Positions 5,012-5,362 of a stretch of 5,362 nucleotides of DNA are shown one piece after another (within the stretch, counting starts at the first letter, position 1; the number at the start of each line of letters is the position of its first letter). The stretch is from Blastocatellia bacterium (lineage in GTDB: Bacteria > Acidobacteriota > Blastocatellia > Chloracidobacteriales > JADJPF01), in NCBI GenBank assembly GCA_023265235.1, contig JAHFUF010000409.1, forward strand, positions 1-5,362. Direction: 5' to 3'. The notes under the pieces were generated by a model, which was given only the letters and a program-made list of their open reading frames with translations, made no database searches and was not told the origin of the DNA. A program made the position numbers and the translations under genes.

Positions 5012-5179
5012 ATGCAAAAAAATACTACAACACCAAGCGAAAAAAACTTTGCGTCTAATTGGCTTTTAGCAGAAGAAACTACTAATCAAACACCTAAAGA
5101 AAACAATATTTCTACCTCTCAAGTTCTATTAATAGAAGTAGAGCCTAATACTTATTTAATTAAATATTTTAATTTCTAA
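5012..5179 (+). CDS. Small 55-residue protein of unknown function
   Basis: A 55-codon frame begins MQKNTTTPSEKNFASNWLLA and ends at TAA 5177-5179. AGGAG (4999-5003) lies 8 nt before the ATG, the textbook arrangement, which is the main reason to call it. The N-terminal 37 residues are polar (Asn, Thr, Glu, Lys); the C-terminal part VLLIEVEPNTYLIKYFNF looks like two beta strands joined by a turn. It has no cysteine, membrane segment or recognisable domain. The stop codon lies in the first unit of an 11-bp tandem repeat (5173-5212), so the present C-terminus may have been set by repeat expansion cutting a longer frame; this cannot be shown without homologues. It follows the PilZ gene after 116 nt and could be cotranscribed with it or have its own promoter. 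Function unknown. Confidence 0.65.
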   Translation: MQKNTTTPSEKNFASNWLLAEETTNQTPKENNISTSQVLLIEVEPNTYLIKYFNF

Positions 5180-5212
5180 TTAATTTCTAATTAATCTCTA
5201 ATTAATCTCTAG
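5173..5212. repeat. 11-bp tandem repeat array (3.6 copies)
   Basis: Units TTTCTAATTAA (5173-5183), TTTCTAATTAA (5184-5194), TCTCTAATTAA (5195-5205) and a partial TCTCTAG (5206-5212). Every unit contains TCTAATTAA or its start. The array overlaps the stop codon of the 55-residue gene and ends 57 nt before the next ATG. Confidence 0.85.
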
Positions 5213-5269
5213 CCTTCGTGATCATGTGCTGGTATTATTTCTAGATCTAACAATAATGAGGTTTCATTT

Positions 5270-5362
5270 ATGCTTGATCAAACCCCTTCAACCCCTAATT
5301 TAGATACATTAGGCATGGTAATAATAGATGCTCTCTACCAAGGCGATGAGGCGCGACTAGAA
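5270..5362 (+). CDS. Start of an unidentified gene (partial, cut by right edge)
   Basis: The frame is open for 31 codons from ATG 5270 to the window end and begins MLDQTPSTPNLDTLGMVIID. GAGG (5258-5261) lies 8 nt upstream, and the earlier ATGs at 5224 and 5256 hit stop codons soon after, so this start is the best one. After a Pro/Thr-rich beginning the sequence turns helical and acidic (VIIDALYQGDEARLE). That is too little to name a family. It shares the context CATTTATGC at its start with the preceding small gene, which may mean a common translation signal or nothing. Confidence 0.6.
   Translation, partial: MLDQTPSTPNLDTLGMVIIDALYQGDEARLE

Noticed and set aside
5219..5281. Further small GATC-centred palindromes (TGATCA, TAGATCTA at 5242-5249, TTGATCAA at 5274-5281)
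   Set aside because: They are only 6-8 bp long and lack the TTTCC/GGAAA flanks of the 18-bp repeat; this length is expected by chance.

Overview
This is an AT-rich bacterial window (about one third G+C by eye) with mostly ordinary bacterial signals: Shine-Dalgarno sites, a Rho-independent terminator and a cleavable signal peptide. The set of a VirD4-type coupling protein, an exported IPT/TIG protein and a canonical PilZ protein suggests a diderm bacterium. The phylum cannot be fixed from this; an acidobacterium-like host is only a weak guess. No relaxase, integrase, transposase, rRNA, tRNA or CRISPR array is visible, so whether this is a plasmid, an integrated conjugative element or chromosome is open.

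Left part, minus strand (1-3650). Reading in transcription order from 3650 leftwards: a secreted 482-residue protein with two IPT/TIG domains; a good intrinsic terminator (2146-2182); a type IV coupling protein (VirD4/TraG/TraD family ATPase) with Walker A and B motifs, one clear membrane segment and an unusual Lys/Thr/Glu-rich N-terminal tail built on 24-bp repeats; and a small acidic protein running off the left edge, with a strong ribosome binding site and a ribbon-helix-helix-like pattern. The coupling protein implies conjugative DNA transfer. The small gene may be a relaxosome accessory protein, which is inference.

Centre (3651-4448). About 800 bp without a convincing gene separates the minus-strand block from the divergent plus-strand block. 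It is dense in regulatory-looking structure: three tandem 10-bp repeats and an inverted repeat ahead of the IPT/TIG gene; three copies of an 18-bp palindrome centred on GATC, two of them exactly 21 bp apart and bracketed by a larger inverted repeat, the third lying where the -35 box of a TATAAT promoter should be; and, in the presumed leader of the PilZ gene, two mutually exclusive helices, one of which would mask the Shine-Dalgarno. This is the most interesting part of the window.

Right part, plus strand (4449-5362). A PilZ-domain protein with both c-di-GMP binding motifs intact is followed by a 55-residue protein of unknown function with a perfect Shine-Dalgarno, and by the start of another gene cut by the right edge. 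Short AT-rich tandem repeats with 7-11 bp units sit ahead of four of the six genes. A possible reading is a c-di-GMP effector gene under layered transcriptional and leader-RNA control next to a conjugation module, but nothing in the sequence ties the two halves together functionally.
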